Part shown: piece after piece, positions 13,401 to 25,800 of the stretch | Position numbering within the stretch: position 1 is the stretch's first letter | Layout: every line of letters begins with the position of its first letter | From: Phylloscopus collybita | Lineage: Eukaryota; Chordata; Aves; Passeriformes; Phylloscopidae | Direction of reading: 5' to 3' | Assembly: GCA_027886175.1 (NCBI GenBank) | Contig: JAJNNQ010000026.1 | Span: 22,288,001 to 22,352,000, forward strand | DNA: 64,000 nucleotides | Made by a program: the position numbers and the translations under genes | Notes under the pieces: generated by a model | Told to the model about the DNA's origin: nothing | The model's input: the letters and a program-made list of their open reading frames with translations, nothing else | Database searches by the model: none

Positions 13401-16400
13401 CCTGATCTCAAATGAATATATTTTTTAGTTAGTTCAAAGCCATTTTTCATTGTACTAAATACAGAATATTAATATCGTAATACCTATTACCATTCACCCA
13501 GGCTCATTATACACAGCTTCATTTTAAGGGTGATTTTTGTCATCTAATCATTTGTGTCCCATTATTAGATTGGGGTTTATGAGTTAAAAGATGACCTTTT
13601 CTTTTGCACTCTAGGCCCTGTTTTACAGTTTGTAATGCAGAAAAATTGAAGATGCACTTGGTCAAGAAAACAGTCCAGACTAGACTCCAGAACAGACACT
13701 TTTTTCCTTCGTTGTTTCTAACTCAGTCTTTAAATTTTTGAGTCTTTCAGAGCTAATTATATACTAATGCTACCAGCTTTAAGTTACAAATCTAAATCAC
13801 TAGAACTACAAGGATGACTGACAAATATGTTCTGGAATGAGTTTCATGCTTTTCCTTCCTCAAACTCATACACATTTGTCAGTGGGAGACAGAAGGGGAA
13901 AAAAGCAAGCCAGAGTACATTGTGTCACTGAAGACTGTTGTTCATGGAGACAAGAGCTATTCATATGCAGAGTAAGCTTTAGTGATACATATATATTTAT
14001 ACAGAACTAGCTAATAACAGCTGTTGATTTTGGTTTCAATAAAAGTCAATAATTTTAAACTTTCCTTACTAACATTAATAAAAATCAGCCCCAGTGAAGC
14101 GTTGCTGCTGCTCTGGAAATCAATTGCTCAAAATCTCATCCTGTTCCACTTCAGGCTCAAACCCATTGTACATCAGTGTGTAACAGCTCACTGGAAAGTC
14201 ATGGATAAAGGAATGGATGGCACATGAATTACTGCAGGTCAGATTATTTGTCCTAACCTCAGTTACATGCTATGAAAGCGGTGTCCATTTCTTCTGTTGT
14301 AAATTTCCAGCACCTGTTTCAAAATTAATTAAGGCTGAGACCATCATCTGGTGCAAATGGCTCAGATGCCTTTCTGTATTCCTAAAAACAGACGCATTTC
14401 TCATCCCTACAGAGTTCTGCCAGCGAGGACTTTCAGATTCTAGTTGCAGGGTCCCTAATTCATTCATCATCATTAGCCAAGCCCAGCTTTTCTCTCCTTG
14501 TCTTTCCACTCTTAACAACCCATTTTAATACATATTTTTGAAATACAGTCATCTTATTTTGGATTTTAAGCACAGTGAGGCTTGACTCTTTTATTTTCAG
14601 GTACATACTATTTTTGTATTGTTCACTTTAGCATTGAGTAGTGAGAATTAGACTGGCAAAATTGTAATTTTATGCAATCTTGCCAGAAAGGACTTGTTCA
14701 TTAACAGCAGCTCTGCAATGTGAAAACAACAGAACACAGCATGCCGTGCAGTGGCTGCTTAAAACACTTACCAGGTACTCAGTCCAAGCCATGTTTAAAC
14801 CAAACAAATCTGTGCCAAAATTTAGAATGTGGGAGTTTAAGAGTCTTACTTTATTTTGACAATTCTTTGGCATTCTATTTCTTCTGCTGACTGCAGTTTA
14901 TACACAGATGTTCTGGGAGGGAAAAAAAAAACACAGAGAAAAAAAGGTACCCAAGCAGTGACAGTTCACTGTCTCTTCTGATACAAGAATCAGGTGGCAG
15001 TAGATGAAAATAGCAGGTGGTAAATAGCAGATCCAGAATGAATAGAAGCCCTCTTTAAATTTGGCTGAAGCTGTCTGACATAATCACAAGTTTGGAGAGA
15101 AGACTGACAGACAAACTGCATAAAAATAAATATGGAAAAAAAAAAAAGAGACAGTTATCCCTTGAGAAACAAAGCATGCATTTAAAAGAAAACAGCAGTT
15201 TCCTTAGCCCAGGCAGGGCATGCCTGTCTGGCAGGGAGAATTTATGCACAGCCATTGCCCCCTGAGGATGCCAAGGATGTTTAGACCAGTGAGGAAGATG
15301 AGTCCCATCCAAAACCTTTACTGCCTCTGCCTGTGGAGTCTCTGGGGGCAGAGATCTGGCCAGGGCGATGTCCCTGAGGCAGTTTATTATTTGCAGAGAG
15401 TGTGCTTGGAGCTGGGCTGAAGCAAAGAGCAGTGTGAGAGCACCCAGCTGCAGCTGGAAAATCAGGTGCCTTGGCTTTTCTGCAGGGAGTCCATGTAGCT
15501 GATGTGCTGACACCAACATGTTTTGTGTGAGAGAAGGATGTGAAGAGGCTCACACTTGGTTAAAGAAAAATAGGGGATGTCTGTGCAATTTTTGTGATTT
15601 CAAAGTTGCTAGTAAGCAGACAAGCACTTACTGTGTCTCAGCATAGCTTAGCAGGGTGTACTCCTCAAGAAAATTAGAGACCTTGACATTACCCTTCCCA
15701 GGTCTACACACCCACGGGCTGCTAATTACTGACAGGCTGCAAAAGGGTTGGCATAGAGAACACCTTCAAATTGCAGACAGGCACTTCCCACCACTGCCAG
15801 GGCAGAAATCATCAGGACTCAGGCTGCCCTGTGCTGTAAAGCTTTTCTGAAATCTTATGCTGGATTTGTCCAACTTTTCCTGGATTTACAGCACCAACTC
15901 TTAGATGATTTAGGACAATTTGCTATACTTGACTCAATTGCTCAATTACTCTCTGGACAATTATTGAAAGACCCTGGAAACCTTTTCATGCTTGTTGGAA
16001 ATGACACTGATAGGAACTTCACAGTTTCAACAGAAAGTTTTGCAAACACGTCTTCTACTGCAGTTTGTTGTGATACAATAAATAGTAAAGAAACTGAGAA
16101 TATCAAAAGGGAAATAAAAAAATACCAGCAGCCAGCAGCTCAAGTGTTGCCATGCTAATACTTGTAAATTCGAAATAAATAAAATAATGGTTCTCATTTT
16201 AGCTAATCACTGTGCTAGTGATGCCCAATTAGTCTAATAAATTGCCAGCAAAAACAGCTCAAAGCACCCATGCAATGATGCCTTTGTCTTTCCCTCCCAG
16301 GCTTTTCACTTGTACAAATTTATTAAATCAAGACATAAAGCATGCATGATAATTCTTGGAAGTCAACTGCTAATTTGCATAGAAAAATCAAACAAGTAAA

Positions 16401-18755
16401 TATATTTTGTATGTGGTGCAGCGTTATGAAAGGGCTGCAGTGTGATATTGGATTGGATAGGTTGTGTAATACAAAATTTAAAGACAGAGTGGATTGAAGG
16501 AGCTGCATGGACAATTGAGTCTATGTGTTGGGCTCAGGATGGGCTCAATGAGGCTGTAAGGCCAGCTGAAGTATCAGGACTATGCCACAGGACTGATTTC
16601 TGTGAATACATGCGGGGGTTTATGAGCCTAAAAAACCCAAGGTAACAGAAGTAAGTTAAAGAGCACTGGGGAGGTTGGGAAGCTGAACAAAGAGAATTTA
16701 GGATCTGCCAAGACTAAGGCCATTGGTGTATAATACATGCCATGGCAGTCCCTCAGGACGTGTTCTTACACCAGTTTCCCATAGGACCCTTATCAGACAG
16801 AACATTTTGGTCCTGAACAGGAGTTACAGGCACAGACAGAGTAACCCTTCAGCCCTTGCTCTGTTACAGGAGGAGGATGAAGGACACCACTGTGGCAAGA
16901 CCATGCTGGATGCTGACTGGTGCCTGTATCCCATCCTTCCTGCTCTTGGCCAGAAGTGTCAAGTGAGTCATATAACCTCACTTCTCAGTGACTATCACCA
17001 GCTGAGTGCTCCTCAGCTTGTAGTGCCTGGGATCTGATTTACAGAAGTACCAAGGACTTTGGAAGACAAGCTAAATCAGGCAGAGCTGCACCAGGTGAAT
17101 CAAGGGCAATTCTGCTGTTGATGTCAGCAGGGTCAAACTCAGATCAGCTCCTCCATTTCCTTCCAAACCTGCATTTGAGCAGGAACCACAGAGGAATAAG
17201 AGAAGAATGAAAAGATGGGCACTGAAAAATACAGCATGTGCAATCCTCTCTCTCTCCATACAAAGCCATCCTACCTAGCTGGGAGATGGAGCCTTCTGAG
17301 AATTTCTCAGCAGAGAGCCATGAGCAAGAAATCAAGGTAATAGGATTCATCTGCACTAACTGAGATGTTTAAAAGACTGATGTCTGAGCCATTGTATAAT
17401 CCCTTAATAATGGAGAGAAATAGGTAGCTCTGATACTCTAAGCCAAGTGTTGTCTAAGACAGACCTGTTGCCTGACCTGTTCCTCTCTGTTGACTGTAGT
17501 GGGACACTAAAGCCATTTTTGGTTTAGCACCTGCTTTGACACAGCAGAAGAGCAAAGCAGATGGTGCTGAAGTCCCAATGTCCACTCCATATTCATATGG
17601 GGTTTGGTTTGGACTTGATTTAGTCTGGCTCCTCTAGACCAGCTATCCTAATATCCTAGGTTACAATGTAAGATGTGTCCAAAGTTTTTCTGACTGGTTT
17701 TGCTTTCAAACCAGTACACCTACCTAGGGCAGCAATTCCACCACATGCGCATTTCAAAATTGCTTGAAGGATTCATTTAGATCACTGTGCCTTTCTAGAG
17801 CTAGAAGGACATTTGATGCACACCTAGAACAGAGGTTTTGGTTCAATTTTCTCTTAAAGGAATTCAGCTAAGCAGAATTGCTCCAAGAACTGAGCTGACA
17901 ACACACAAGGATGAGATTTGCTTTAGAACTACATCATTGCACAGATCCTAAATACTGCTGTATATGCATCATATCAACTCAGATGCAGGTATTTAATTTT
18001 CAGATAAGCGAATGTCAGGCTTAGTGACACAGATAATAAAACCCAACCATATTATTTTAACAAAATCAATCAAAACTATTTACATAGCTTCAATTATCAC
18101 AGATCCTTTTGAAATGCTGTTTGTTCAACAGATCATAAAATTTGCGGAGAACAAAATGAAAACACAGAAATGGTATTTTTTCATTAGAAATTAATCAACT
18201 ACTGGGGATTACTAGTCAAGCTACAGGCTATCATTATAGAGTAACTTTTCCTACAAACATTAAAAGCAAACTCCTAATTCAGAGAGTTATAAATAACAGC
18301 ATCTTAAGCACGATTGGAAGGAAAGGCTCTTGACTGAATGCAGAGAACATTCAAATACATATTCAGTGCAATTTCTCTTTATGTTTTCTTAGATGTAGTG
18401 GGAATATGCACAAATTAGTGTAACAGTGATATCTATTTCTTTACATTCACTGCAAATTCCCTGGGGAAATTCTGGCTCTGATCACAAAAGACACCTTCAT
18501 CATACTTAGCAGGGCCCAGATTTGTTCCTAGGCTTCCATTTCTAAGCATTAATGTCTTTGGAACAGATTCCTTAAAACATTGCAGGACCAGCATCCTTTG
18601 AGCAGAAATAACTAAAAATTCCCTGTTCAATCTTTTCAAAATGTGCATTACTACAGAGTATTTAGCATCTTACATGGTTGCTCTTGCTCATGACAGCATG
18701 AGTGAGGACATGCAGAGCTTTTCCATTCTCATCAGAGATATTAAAACCACATGAG

Positions 18756-18870
18756 TTCTCAGATGCTTGGTCTGGTCACCCGGGTTATGCATTTCTGTGC
18801 TGAATCTTATAGGGAAGGTGAATAGTGTATTGTAAAGCCAGAGGAAAGGAAAAATACGTTTATGAGTGAA
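18756..18870 (+). repeat. Diverged local direct duplication, copy 1
   Basis: This segment and 19089-19200 both open with the same 15 bases (TTCTCAGATGCTTGG) and stay alignable for about 110 bases. Shared blocks include GGTCAC/AGTCAC, CTGAA(T/G)CTT(A/G)TAGGG, A(A/G)AGCCAGAG and GGAAAAG/GGAAAAA, with small gaps. The start-to-start distance is 333 bases. It is either an old tandem duplication or two fragments of an undescribed repeat. Confidence 0.6.
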
Positions 18871-19088
18871 ATTTATACCAAGAAAATAAAAGGTTTTCCT
18901 GACAATTTTATTTTCCCTTTATTTACAGTTACTCCAGGGAATAATGATTATGAATAAAATGATAGACCACTGCCTGGAGACAAGCATGACTTTTTGCTCC
19001 AACCACCAAATCATTAATGTAAGCAAAAAAGAAAATATTTTTAAATTGCCTGCTGTAGTATCAAATAATAATTGCAGATAACATAGAC

Positions 19089-19200
19089 TTCTCAGATGCT
19101 TGGCTCAGTCACTTCAGTTTCATGTTCCTGGGCTGAAGCTTGTAGGGGAGATGACTATAGAGCCAGAGTAAGTGGAAAAGACATCTATGGGTGAGAAGAA
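19089..19200 (+). repeat. Diverged local direct duplication, copy 2
   Basis: Partner of 18756-18870, same orientation. A gap of about seven bases near the middle separates the two best-matching blocks. Upstream of the shared start the two copies do not align convincingly, so the left edge looks sharp. Confidence 0.6.
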
Positions 19201-20176
19201 AGGAAACCCAAGTAGTGGATTACACAAAGGGCTCTAAGTGGCACTATAGAAAGCAGTTAAGCCTCCAGTGGAAGCAGGAGAGCTCCGGCCAAGCTGGGAA
19301 AGGCAGTGGTTGGGGGTTCAGGGACCTAACAACCATTTGGTTTGCTTTGAAAATGGCCCCTTGGTCAGATGTGTCTCATGACCATCACTGCCATTACATC
19401 TGAGTAGATTGGTGGCCAGTAATAGCTGCCCATGGCCAGTGTTGCCTACAAGGCTTCAGAGGTTAACCCTGTTCTGTCTGTGGAAGACGTCTCTGTCCTA
19501 GAAACCTGCTTTCCAACAAAGCAGTGCTTAGCTGTCAAATCCAGGCAGGCAATCAAAGGTGACTTGGAAGAACCAGGGTGAGTCATGTTATCCTAAGGAA
19601 TCTGATTAATTTTATAGCCCTGACAGAAGTTCATGCATTGAACAAGTCCCAGCTGTCACATTTTATCACCTATTTCTGCTCTCAAACAATAGTATTATTC
19701 CAACTCAGTTGCAGAATGTGAATGTAAAGATTGAAGTGTTGAATTCATCTTTTTGCCTCTAATGAGAATGTCCGGTGTTTTCCTATTGCATTTTATTTTT
19801 CCATTTTCTTTAATTCTTTTGTCCTTGAAACTTCAAGATGTCTGTGAGCATTCTCCCAAAAACAACCTCTAAGCAAACCCTGAGGATTACTTCTCTCTGT
19901 CTTCCCAGCCATGCAGGCAGTACACATCTTCCCTCTAAAACCCTGAGCACCTGCAAGACTCCCCAATGCTTCTACTGGGATGTATGTGACATGGCACACT
20001 GGTACTGTCCACTCACTGTGGTTAACACAGGCACAGGTTTCTGGAGCATTTTGATATTTCATTTTTGCATACAGCGTTTTTACGTGAGCTGATGCCTTGG
20101 AGTGTCTACCTAGAACAGAGGCTAGACAACAATAGAGAATAAAGTTTTATTTATAAATATTTAAGGCCTTCAATAG

Positions 20177-20250
20177 GTAGGCAGTCAAAAGCCTCTGAAG
20201 AGAAGCTAGGTAGGTACTGTAGGCAGTCAAAAGCCTCTGAAGAGAAGCTA
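20177..20250. repeat. 32-base perfect direct repeat inside LTR-like element E
   Basis: The 32 bases at 20177-20208 recur exactly at 20219-20250, with a 10-base spacer (period 42). The unit contains CAGTCAAAAGCCTCTGAAG. It lies in the U3/R part of element E and looks like a small tandem duplication of LTR sequence. Confidence 0.95.
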
Positions 20251-20303
20251 CACCCAAGATGGACCATGGTCATGGGTTTTTCAGACAATTATAAGTTTGG
20301 TCC

Positions 20304-20841
20304 TGTAGGAGAAGAGAATACAGGTGACCTCAGCCCTGATCAGTCACAGCTGTGTTAATTAACCAATACAGCCTTGCCCCTGATGAGTAACAGCTATATC
20401 CAAGAAGGATGAGTGAGATAAAAGAGGGGGTGAGCTATTAAGGGGAGATCATCATGGAGGAGGAGCCGCCTTGAGGAGTGTGAAGGAGAGACTCATGAAG
20501 CAGGATCCTGGGGAGAGAGAATGACTGCTGTGAGGTCAGTCTGAGTCTGCAGTTAGAGCCTGGTGTTGGAACCTGTAGTCACAGTCTAGCCAGGTAAAAG
20601 CCTGCAGTCAGAGTCTGCACATCAATACATCCAGCCATAGTTTAGAAGGAAATAACCAGCAGTCGTAGGCTGCAAGGGAAACCTGCAGGAGGAGCTTGAT
20701 GCAGCTAGAGTCAGCGGATAGTTGGAGTTCATGTGACTAAGCTGTGAAGAGGAATAAACCAGGATCCCTTTTATGCTGTGTTTAACAAGAAGTCTGTTCC
20801 TTGGCTCATTTTTACCCTCTAATAAGAGATCTACTGCAACA
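20304..20841 (+). mobile_element. Solo LTR, family D (ERVK-like by its 6-base duplication)
   Basis: This 538-base unit starts TGTAGGAG and ends CTGCAACA. It is flanked by the perfect 6-base duplication TGGTCC (20298-20303 and 20842-20847), which fixes both borders. A TATA box (GATAAAAG, 20417-20424) and an AATAAA signal (20753-20758) mark U3 and the poly(A) region on the plus strand. Between them lie degenerate repeats around CTGCAGT(T/C)AGAGTCTG. A 6-base duplication is usual for class II (ERVK/alpharetrovirus-related) elements. No internal retroviral sequence flanks it, so it is a solo LTR. It sits inside LTR-like element E, so E is the older insertion. Confidence 0.87.
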
Positions 20842-20948
20842 TGGTCCATTTACATACCAATTACAGCTTCAGGTAAGTATATGAAGTCACATGCCCTCAG
20901 TTTGCTTTCCCCCAACTCACTTTTGTTTATACTTTTGGGGGGCTGACA

Positions 20949-22293
20949 CAGTAGGGTGTCTTTGAGTTATGGGCCTAGAGGGATTGTTTTGTCTGAATAA
21001 AATGGGAGAGCAGTAGCTGACAAGCTATGGAGTTTTAGAGTTATAACCTGAAGCAGTACAGGATTTGAAAAAATATAAGAGCTGAAATCCTGTGGCATCA
21101 GAGCCATAGGATGGTATAAAGCTTCTTGGAATGACAAATAGAAGGGAAACTTTGGAAATCCTGATGAATTCAATGTTTTGGTTTAGAGTGTGATTCAATA
21201 AACAGCTCCGAACAGGAGTAGAGAAGGCAAATATAGCACAGAGGGACAAAGTCTGGTGGTAATATGGAGAAGACCAGGAAAACCTCAAGATGCCATTAGC
21301 CAACAAGCCAGTGAAGCCAGAGACCCTAGCACAACTTTCCTAAATTCCTAGCTAGATCAGTTGGCCTAAGAAAAGGTGATTACCTCTCCCTCCAAATATT
21401 CTGTGGTTGTTTGGAAAACAATTGTTCTAGTCCTTATTAAAATATCTCTTAAAGTCTTTGAAAATCATGTTAGAACAAGAATCATGAAGACTAAGCTCTT
21501 CTGTGATGTAGAAGATCTTTCAGAGCAATTTCATTTTAAAATAAGATGGGTGTGTTCTGCTATGTCCAAAGCTTTTCACCAGCTGCTTTTTTTTTTTTTT
21601 TTTTTTTTTTTCTTTTTTTTTTTCTTCAGAGCATAAAACAATTCAGATCCCTGTTGCTGCTTTTTAACTTTGAGCAGTTGAATCTGACCCTTTTTCTGCC
21701 TGCTTCCCCCAGTGGTGACTGCTTCTCTCCACCATACCAACACAAGGACACTGCTGACCCCAGAACAACTGTGCAAAGAAGCAGGACTGCACAGTTAATT
21801 TATTGAGGTGGTCCCTTAGGATGTGGCTTGCTTTTAAAGTCAGGAGCTGAGTCATCATGGATCCATCCCACCACTTTACTAGCCTGCATACCTGAAAGTA
21901 GCCAGAAGAAACTGCTTCTTGAGAATTCAACAACTATTTATATATTTCTTGCCACTCTTTGCTTAAGGCATCTTAAACTCTCAAGACACTTCATACCTTA
22001 TCCATACGGCAAAAGTTTAGCTCACTGACTCCTAATACACACTTGAAGTACATCTTCTATTTGAGGAATGATATACACTTCTGAAAATCAGACAAAACTT
22101 GAGTCCAGCTACCATTTTCAGACAAGATAATGAGTACAGGAAGGTGCAGCAGTGGGCCAGTACAGAGGGATAATGTGTACCTGGAGTCACGAAAGACAGA
22201 AGTGAAACAGGGACACCTCAAAGTGGAAGTACTCATTTGCAGCAATGAACCTGGGTTGTCATGGGCTAGCCTCTTAATTGCATTAGTACCATC
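20949..22293. other. Unannotated stretch with a long T tract
   Basis: No gene recognised. Its main feature is the T tract at 21587-21625. Reading frames crossing that tract only encode homopolymer phenylalanine or lysine and are not genes. Confidence 0.55.
21587..21625. repeat. Poly(T) tract
   Basis: About 39 bases of T with two C interruptions, followed by CTTCAG. On the minus strand it is a long A tract and could be the tail of a retrocopy whose body would lie to the right (from 21626). I recognised no parent transcript and no flanking duplication, so only the homopolymer is certain. Confidence 0.9.
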
Positions 22294-22885
22294 TGCCATG
22301 GTTCAACCCCAACCAGCAGCCAAGCCCCACGCAGCCACTCATTCACTGCCCTATCTGCAGGATCAGGCAGAGAATCAGAAGGGTAAAAGATAGATAGAAA
22401 ACTCACAAGTAGAGACAAAGGCAGTTTAATAGGGAAAGCAAAAGGCACTGACTCAAGCAAAACAAAGGATGAATTCCCTGCTTCCTATGGACAGGTGGGT
22501 GTTCAGCCATCCCCAGGAGAGTAGGGCCATATCAAATGTAATGATGATTTGGGAAGACAAATGGCATCGCTCCAGATGTCTACTTACTCCTTTTTACCCC
22601 CACTTTATGGACTGAACATGATGTTCTAATATCTGGAATGTCCCTTTGGTCAGTTTGGATTGCCTGTGCTGGCTCCCCCTAGCCTCCCAAGCACCCCCAG
22701 CCCCCTTCCCAGCCTGGCAGTATGAGAAGCAGAAAAGGCCTTGGCCCTATGTAAGCCCTGCTCAGCAATTAAAAAAAAAAAAATCTCTATATTGTCAACC
22801 CTGTGTTCAGTTTCCAAATCCAAAACACAGCCCCACACCAGCCACTGAGAAGAAAATTAACTCCACACCAGCCAAAACCAGCACA
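22294..22885 (-). mobile_element. Solo LTR, family G (avian ERVL LTR)
   Basis: On the minus strand this 592-base unit opens TGTGCTGGTTTTGGCTGG, followed by a GTTAATTTTCTTCTC block. That is the characteristic beginning of the ERVL LTRs abundant in birds. It ends GGTTGAACCATGGCA. The flanks CCATC (22289-22293) and CCATG (22886-22890) agree at four of five bases, fitting the 5-base duplication typical of ERVL. A variant poly(A) signal ATTAAA is the complement of 22425-22430. It includes an A13 run near 22770. No ERVL internal sequence is adjacent. Short frames inside it are not genes. Confidence 0.92.
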
Positions 22886-25800
22886 CCATGCAGCTGAGGT
22901 CCCTGCACTCTTGACAAAATAACCATTGCTCAGTGTGGCCCAGCATCTCATGGCTGTGAGGACCAGAGTCTATCTTTTGAGAATTTTTTTCTTTTGCATA
23001 AATCACCACACTTACTGATGCAAAGGTTCAGGAGCCAAGTCAAACAAAGCACAGAAGCATATGAGATGTTATTTATGCATCAGGATTTAGTTTCAGCAGT
23101 GGCCTTGCATTTATGCATTGTTACCAGCAGATTTCTTTGTCACCTTGGAAAGGAGAGGTTTGTCCTTTATCTTTGTGCTTCAGCTCTCTGCACATTATTT
23201 TTTAGCAAACATTTAAATTCACCATAAATCTACAAGAAATCTTATCTTTTTTTTTTTGTCCCCTGGCAGTAGACCTCTTTTCTTAGTTGCCACTTACTCT
23301 CTCTCCATGCAATCATTTACTCAGGTTCCAAATTCCTTTCCAGCATTCCCAGACTCAATTTGAAACTATTGCAGGAAAGAACAAAAATTAGTTTAGAGAA
23401 GTAATTTTTTTACCAGCTGTCATTCCAGAATTTTGTCCCATCAATTCTCTAGCCTACCTTATTCCTTTCCTTCCTAATAGAATTTTCTGCATTATGATCC
23501 CTAAATTGTTCATATTCCTGTTCAGGCTTTAGTGTTCCACTTGCAAGCAACAACAGTTTATGTTTTCTGCTTCTGGCATTTCTTGGGGATTAATCACTGT
23601 GCAAGTGCACTGCCAGAGTAACTCCATGGAGGTCATAGAGACTGCCAATTCTTGGTAGCAGACCCTTTGACCTGGTATTTTTAACACTTCATTGACACTA
23701 AATCTATTTTTATATCACTCACATTTTAAGTTATAGACAACTTTCTTATTTATTACAACTATTTAAAACCCTGGGTTCTTCTGTTTGGACAGCAAAAATA
23801 AGCAATTTTACAGCCCAGAGAAATTCATAACAGTAGCCACTGAGCTCTGTTGTCAGGGCAGAGACCTCCTGATCTCAACGGATTGCTTGGCACAGTCTCT
23901 GTACCCATTATTTAACTGGAAATAATATTTTTTGCTCAGGATGATGGAATTCTCTGAAATAATTCAACTAGAAGGAAAGTTACCTTGTCAGAAAGTTGTC
24001 ATCTTAACAGTTTTAAAGCAAATTTGTGAGATAAGAAGTATTGGATAGGAAGAAAGAGTGTTTGCAGGAGTAATATTTCTTTGGAATAAGTCAGAGACTT
24101 GGACTCTAATATGAAGTGGAAGATTATCAGCTATGCTTATCCCAGGACAGATTGGTAGGTAAACTGGACTAACTTTCATTTGGACTAAAATGATCACATA
24201 TGTGTTTCCAAAACAATGAGAAAAATTTAGCTTCATCCACTCTGTTTAAATTTTTGCTTAGCCATTTTTATGCAAATAAGATAACTATTTTAATAAACAT
24301 CAGGAGACACAAGTGCTTTATAACTGATTGCATTACATGTATTTTACCACTGCAAAACTTCATGTACAGACCAATTAATCTTCCAATTTTTTCTTCCTGT
24401 CCTAAGCAAACGCCTGCTTTGTGGCAAAGCAAAATTAGTGACCCAGATGGAATGTAAATTACCTTTATTTCAGTGATAACAGATATTATTTAGCAGGAAA
24501 TTCATTCAAGTACTCACTAATGTACTATAGTATAGTCCTTCACATAACTTACAAAATTACCAAAACAGATCTACAGTCACTACAGTAAAGAGATCAAAAT
24601 TTAGCATAAACCTGATATTAACTGAAATCTGTCAGCTCAACCAATCCTGCAGAATAAAGTGAGCCACTAACAGCCCATGGCAATTCATCACATAACACTG
24701 GCACTGACATTGCAGTAATATCTGCTGGAGAATGGATGGTTGCTCTAATGCTTGCACCCAGAAACTACTACAGTATCTACAGGAATGTGGTATTACTTTT
24801 TTAAAAGCCAAGCACTGACTTTTTAATAGAGTTCATTTACTATAAGAAGGACTGAATACATAAGCTCAGAAACTAAGAAGCTCAGTATATCTTGCTTTAC
24901 ATGCCCAGCTCCTAGCATGGACACTTGCCTGGCACAAGAGAGAAGACTTCCCACCTGGATGGATGGCAGTACTCATGCTGCAGAACAGGCACGCACAATC
25001 CACTCAGCTTCCCTTCCTCTGGTGAGAACCACCTGCAGACCATGCATATTGAGATCAGTGTAAAAATTAATATAGTCTTGCTGGGATGAGCTTCAGCCTT
25101 TTTGGGACTTGTTTTGGATTTATTAGTCTTTTCAATAATCTGGAGGATATGATCATATCTGGAATAGAAAGACTTCCAAGTGCTATTCCTGACTTACCAC
25201 TAGCTCATGAGTCAGTCTTGATGACTACTATAAATTATCTAATATACGCAGTAATTTTTGAAAAGCAGCACTTTTCCTTTTTTATAGTGTTTCAGGGCTT
25301 GATACCCACTGATGTCTTGTGCTAAATGCCTCTGTTTGTCAACATGGTGGTCCAGTGTTTTTCTGGTGGAAACCAGACAGCAGTTTCTAGACTGGTCTTC
25401 ACAAATTACAAGAAAGCAGGAGTAGCAGCTTATGAAGCCAGAGAACACCGGTGTCTTACTCTCCAGCCTGTCTCCTCCCTCTCCCTTGAAGATGATACCA
25501 GCTCCTCAAAGGAAAAATTTTCAGGCCAAACCCCAGCACAGCTGGATCCCCCAGGCCAGCAGCATACATGGCTCCTACAAGGAAGTAATGACAGGTTAAT
25601 CATGGTGTTGAATTGAATCTTGCAGCTTGTTGGCTGCTGAGGAACAATCCTAATCAGCTGCCAAGGATATAATGGCTGAGTACAGGAGGGAAGAAGGGCA
25701 GAAGAAACAAATGCTTCTCATCTTTCATAGCTGAAGACAGAAAATGAAATTCTAATTATTATGTTCTAACAGATGCTCATTTGCAAGAGTGAAATGACTT

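Larger units (their letters stand above)
10478..20089. other. Unannotated non-coding stretch
   Basis: No gene or well-formed mobile element recognised. A 154-codon minus-strand frame at 15055-15519 and smaller ones show no family likeness. Short A runs occur at about 14922 and 15139. A diverged local duplication at 18756/19089 is listed separately. Confidence 0.55.
20090..20948 (-). mobile_element. LTR-like element E, split by LTR D
   Basis: The two halves (20090-20303 and 20848 to about 20948) are parts of one minus-strand LTR-like repeat interrupted by LTR D. Read on the minus strand it begins near TGTCAGCC (20948), has GTATAAAC shortly after, and carries AATAAAAC followed by ACTTTATTC near its 3' end (around 20140). 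It then finishes with a U5-like tail ending GGCATCA at 20090. Without LTR D the element would be only about 310 bases. The outer borders lack a clear target-site duplication and are approximate. It contains a 32-base direct repeat, listed separately. Confidence 0.6.

Noticed and set aside
15055..15519. 154-codon minus-strand open frame
   Set aside because: The translation has no family likeness, mixed low-complexity ends (poly-F), and overlaps equally open frames on the other strand.
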